NCBI RefSeq assembly: GCF_000002865.3
Contig: NW_001865075.1
Span: 107,611 to 166,329 of the forward strand
DNA: 58,719 nt
Source of the DNA: Monosiga brevicollis MX1
Lineage: Eukaryota > Opisthokonta > Choanoflagellata > Craspedida > Salpingoecidae
Direction: 5' to 3'
Positions 54,175-58,719 of the stretch are shown piece after piece; the first letter of the stretch is position 1, and each line of letters opens with the position of its first letter. The position numbers were made by a program, and so were the translations under genes. The notes under the pieces were generated by a model, which ran no database searches, had not been told where the DNA came from, and saw nothing but the letters and a program-made list of their open reading frames with translations.

Positions 54175-55797
54175 TCAAGCCATGGAGCGTTTGAGTGCTT
54201 CAAGCTCCGCTTGGTGAGTGGCGTGGACGTAGTTACATTGGGAATCCTGCGCCAACACGACCGAGTCAGTCCACGATACACGGTACGAGAGTGTGAAGAG
54301 CAATACAGCAGAGCATGCTAGGGGGAACGTACGGGTAGACCCATGTAGGTGTCGTGGTTGGAGGCGCTCCAGTCCCAGAAAGGTACCGAGTCGGAGCAGC
54401 CAGGGTCTTCACCGCTCCCATCACAAAGAACATATTTTTGCGGGATACCTGCGGTGTTGTTGCTCAAGTTCCACACCTACCAGATCAAGGGCATCCCCGT
54501 GAAAGGACTCAAACCGCCCACATATCGATATCAAACATCAGTAGAAACATGAGCTAAGGGCTGTGCCATACCTCAGCAGGCAGGTGGGCAAAGCCAAACT
54601 CTTGGGGAGGAAGGTGAGGTACAATGTCAGCTTGATGAACCATGCGGGTGATGTTGGAGAGCATGCGGCGTGCCATGGCGACATAGTTGACGTCGCCCGT
54701 GCGGGGCATGCCAAAGGTATGCAATTCCGACTGCCAAGCGGGAACGGGTCAAGTGAGCATGTTTATTCAGAGGAGGTCCAGGTTTCAGATCCCAAGCCCA
54801 AGGTGGAGTCATCTTGATGGGCGCAAGAAGGAACGGCCGAGAAGCGATGGGAAATAAAAGTGCACGATACCTGACAGTGTGGAAGTGCCACGGCAAGCTC
54901 CAGCGAGGAGAGACCTGAGACGAGCAGCAAGCAATCAGAAAACGCTGGCAGGACCGTGTTTGGGGATCACCAGATGCCTTGTGCTATCTAAACACTCGGA
55001 GTACGGGGCCATGCATACCAGCCACTGCAGCGCCTAGGGAGTGTCCGACGTTTATAATGCGATTGCAAGTGGGGCAGAGAGTCATGACCACGTGAGCCAC
55101 CATGGAATTGACTTGACCACGAACGCCCGTCCAGGCTGCATAAAATCCTGCGTGCAAATGAACATCCGTGTCGTTCAAAGTCACCTGTGACATTTGAAAG
55201 GCAGCGCCGTGAGCGATGGCACGTGTCATCTTTCAAACCAACAAGCAATCAAAACAACACAGCATCAAGCGATCTTGGGAGGAAAAAGCATGGCCACGCA
55301 ACGGGGCTGCAACACATTGAACAACAGACGGCAACCATCGTACGCGAATCGTGTCAAAATCGTAGAGCCAGTTGGCCACGTTGGAGCTACCGCGGAAGCT
55401 AACGATAATGGTGGAATTGATGGGATTGTATGCCACATAGCCGTAGAGTCGACTCCGGTTGTCATACACAGTATCCACGAGTCTACTCGGAACATAACAC
55501 AAGAAGTAAGAACCACCTGTTCTAGCGATGCGATCAGTCCCCAATGGCTACGCATGAGACCTGCCGCACGCTTGGCTGCCCTTCCACTTCCAGTCGTCGT
55601 CCCGGCCTGCCGTACCTTGTGCCGTTGTCTTGGCACCAGTAGCAGGACCAGTTGGCCAGCTGTTCTGGCGGACAGTAGGCTGCCCAGCTATGTGCCAGAT
55701 AACCCCGATGCACCTGCTCGCTAAAGCCCACGACTGAACCGCTCAGTGCCAACAGTGCCAGCAGCGCTGCCGCCAGACCAACTTGAGCCCGCGTCAT
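54175..55797 (-). CDS. Secreted class 3 (fungal-type) lipase
   Basis: Seven exons join in phase to 314 aa: 55616-55797, 55344-55521, 55019-55184, 54871-54914, 54572-54730, 54333-54476, 54175-54246. A signal peptide (VGLAAALLALLALSG) starts the protein. Alpha/beta-hydrolase landmarks follow: STIIVSFRGSSN (oxyanion region), the nucleophile elbow GHSLGAAVAG with the catalytic Ser, TFGMPRTGD, then HQADIVPHLPP holding the catalytic Asp, and a C-terminal His in SNHDTYMG. Several Cys residues and N-glycosylation sites fit an exported enzyme. It likely hydrolyses acylglycerols outside the cell or in a digestive vacuole, as expected for a bacterivore; the substrate is inferred. Confidence 0.9.
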
Positions 55798-55993
55798 GAT
55801 CGCAGTGTTGGATCGCTCCAGAAAAATGAAAAAAAAAATGAGAAAAAAAAGTAAAAAACATAAAAATGAACAAATCCGATTTAATTTTTCTATTTTTTTG
55901 TTTTTCCATTTTTTTGGAGATGGCCGTGATGTCGAATTCCGGGACTCTTTGGAGGCTTTTGGAGAAAGATGCAACAAAGGTGTGGATGGGGGG

Positions 55994-58032
55994 TTAGGAA
56001 TTGCTCTTTGCAACGGGCATCACGACGGTGAGGGTGGCCGTCCGCCTGGAGGAGGCGAGGTGAGATGGCAAGCGCATGAGTGTTCGTGGAGGCCTTGTTC
56101 ACAACCCCCCTTGTCCCTTTGGAGAGCTGGACCTTGAGATTTGGTTGTAAATGGCAACAGAAAAAAAAGGAGCAGGCAAAGCCAACCTGTTAAACTGTGC
56201 CGAGACTTCGGTAGCAATGACGGGCGTTGGTAAGTCCAGATGCAAGAAATAGACGTTGGGCCGAGCATGCAGACGCAGCTGTGCGTCGCACACATCGAGC
56301 GCCAGGGTTGCGGACGACGTCTTGACAGATTGTAAATAAAACCAAAAGAAGATGACGCAGCACGTATTTGGGTGAGTTTGAAACCAACAGAGAACAAGGG
56401 AGCATTAACAAGCTCGAATGGCGCGGCAGGCACCCACCAGTCCGGGTGTCTCGACCTCGAGAATCAAGAATTCGGGATTCTCCTCTGGCTCCTGCCAGCC
56501 CAGCGACGAGAGCAAGGGATGGCGGATTGTCAAGGGACAGGCAAGTGTGCGAGGCCAGGGGCGGTGTCCATCGCACCTTGGTCAGACGGTGCCGAGGCGT
56601 TTCTCCCGCCAATTCGGGTTGATCGCTGCCGGCCTCGGCTTCGGCTTCGAGCTCTTCCATGAGCTTCATGGGCCGCCTAAACAAGAAGCCAGGTCAGCTG
56701 GATGACTGCGGAAGCCAAAGCACGACCGCGATAAGTGACAATCTCCAAGGCGGCACATACCCAACTTCAGCCACCTTGCGCTTTTTAACGCGGCAATACT
56801 GCGGTTGGAGCGAGCCCATGTTCTTGCGACGCTTCATCAACTTGTACTCTGGTGGAGCAAAAAGAGGTGAGTGGGTGGGTGAACTGCCTGTATTTGCAAG
56901 TGGTCTTGAACAGAAGCAGCTTCAATGGCTGTGGCGCGCGAAAGCGTACCGCGATTAAGGGAAAGGCCGTGTTTGGCTTCAAGTAGCGAAAGAACTAGCT
57001 CAAGCAAGAAGTCACGCATGCCCAGTCGGTTCTGCAGGGCACCACAACCACCACCGTGAGACCATAGTCAGCCGGTGGGACACGGATATGTCAGGTACCC
57101 CAGGCACCCCAGGCACGCACTTCAAGCTGAGTCAGTACGTCCGAGTTGATAATCACATCATAGACACTGCATGGTTTTCCCGCTACAGAACCGACATCAT
57201 GGTGCACCATGACGAAAAGCGGGGTGAGAGCGGGTCATGAGGAGATGAAGCAGAGGAGCCGGCCTGGAGGAAGAACGGCTCACCATTGTCCACCTCAATG
57301 TGTTCGCCGCCTGCCGACATGGGGATGCTAAATTTCGAGTTGTCGAGGTTGGCAATGGCCATGCTGATCTCTTCGTCAGAGACGGACGGTGGACTCGGCA
57401 CCTGGAGGGTCCAAGCACGAGTGCCCATCAACAGCGGCATGCCAGCAGGCGTGCCAGCAAAGGATGCAGCATACAAGCCGTTAAGAGCCAACCTGGGCTG
57501 AATGGCAAACGTTGATAAAGACCTTGCCACCATGCTCCATGTCTGTTTTGACGCAAAAGCCTGGCAATGGCAAGGACATGGGCATGAGGCTCAAGACTTG
57601 GGCTGGTCACAAAACGGGCCAGTCTGGCTGAGGGTACCTGGTTCGGGGGAGACGAGAGCAAAGTCTTTGGAGGCTTGCTGTTCAGAGGAGGTTGAGGCCT
57701 GTACCTCCTGCACCGAATCGAGAAAGAGCAAGGTGGGTGTGAGCAAGGAGGACACGTTTGAGCGCAACGCCCTCTGGGATGTGGCCGAAGCCAACTGACC
57801 TGGAGCAGCTTTTGGAATGCTTCAGAGGAAAGCGCCTCGGCGGCTTCCGGGCCGAGGTCTAACAAAATGGGAGCTCCGTGATGAGCACGCGTTTTGCAAA
57901 GCGGGGCTATTCTTTGTCCCAGAAAAACGTGCGTGCGTGCGCGGTTGTACCCGAGCTCAGATCGGCGCCCTGTGAGCTGCCATCTGCAGTTGCCGCAAGT
58001 GGCTCATCATCGACAATGCGCAGCATATCCAT
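55994..58032 (-). CDS. PIH1D1: PIH1D1, R2TP co-chaperone subunit
   Basis: PIH-domain adaptor of the R2TP/HSP90 complex, which assembles PIKKs, RNA polymerases and snoRNPs. Twelve exons join in phase to 322 aa (human 290): 57951-58032, 57800-57858, 57638-57707, 57493-57560, 57284-57401, 57121-57182, 56950-57031, 56761-56848, 56577-56676, 56438-56491, 56187-56320, 55994-56045. Landmarks: GFCVKTDMEHGGKVFINVCH, SVSDEEISMAI, FSIPMSAGGEHIEVD, CSVYDVIINSDVL, MRDFLLELVL, EYKLMKRRKNMGS, and the C-terminal CS-like strands LDVCDAQLRL, YFLHLDLP and RRTATLTVVMP. These follow human PIH1D1 from end to end. The first Met is followed closely by a second; either could start. PIH1D1 binds TEL2-type phosphodegrons through basic residues in the PIH domain. 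Confidence 0.92.

Positions 58033-58719
<687 letters not shown>

Overview
The window is nuclear DNA of an intron-rich eukaryote. Almost every gene is cut by short GT..AG introns of about 60-180 bp, the genes sit 0.2-1.5 kb apart on both strands, and microsatellites and homopolymers fill introns and gaps. The gene content points to a choanoflagellate, most likely Monosiga brevicollis or a close relative: a multi-SH2 tyrosine phosphatase, a TIR protein, secreted EGF-type mosaics, a basal-body protein and animal-like DNA repair factors. The species name is inference. Gene models were built by hand: I joined exons so that reading phase was kept and, where possible, so that the product matched a known family. 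Most models close exactly in frame; doubtful joins are stated in each entry.

Layout, left to right (+ is the given strand): end of a coiled-coil gene (+); XRCC1 (-); HMG-box-like protein (+); secreted protein with EGF-like and sushi-like parts and three bacterial-surface-type repeats (-); PTPDC1-like phosphatase (+); SECIS-binding protein 2 (-); membrane-anchored trehalase (-); Ku80/XRCC5 (-); myristoylation-site SH2-SH2-SH2-PTP-SH2 phosphatase (+); CEP135 (+); primase small subunit PRIM1 (+); divergent STT3-like protein (-); TIR-domain protein (+); Golgi GOLM/GOLIM4-like protein (+); an unresolved minus-strand fragment; DNAJC21/JJJ1 (+); secreted class 3 lipase (-); PIH1D1 (-); and a final stretch of CT-rich simple sequence.

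This is ordinary mixed eukaryotic neighbourhood, not an operon. Themes recur: DNA repair and replication (XRCC1, Ku80, PRIM1), cilium or centrosome biology (PTPDC1, CEP135, PIH1D1), RNA and ribosome factors (SECISBP2, DNAJC21), the secretory pathway and cell surface (STT3-like, GOLM-like, trehalase, lipase, EGF mosaic), and signalling (SH2-PTP, TIR). Several genes form head-to-head pairs sharing one short upstream region.

The most unusual items are the four-SH2 phosphatase, the STT3-like protein that has lost both hallmark active-site motifs, the TIR protein with a Glu at the SARM1 catalytic position, the eukaryotic secreted protein carrying repeats that look like a bacterial cell-surface domain, and a near-palindrome (TTGTC-T-GACAA) found in several upstream regions.
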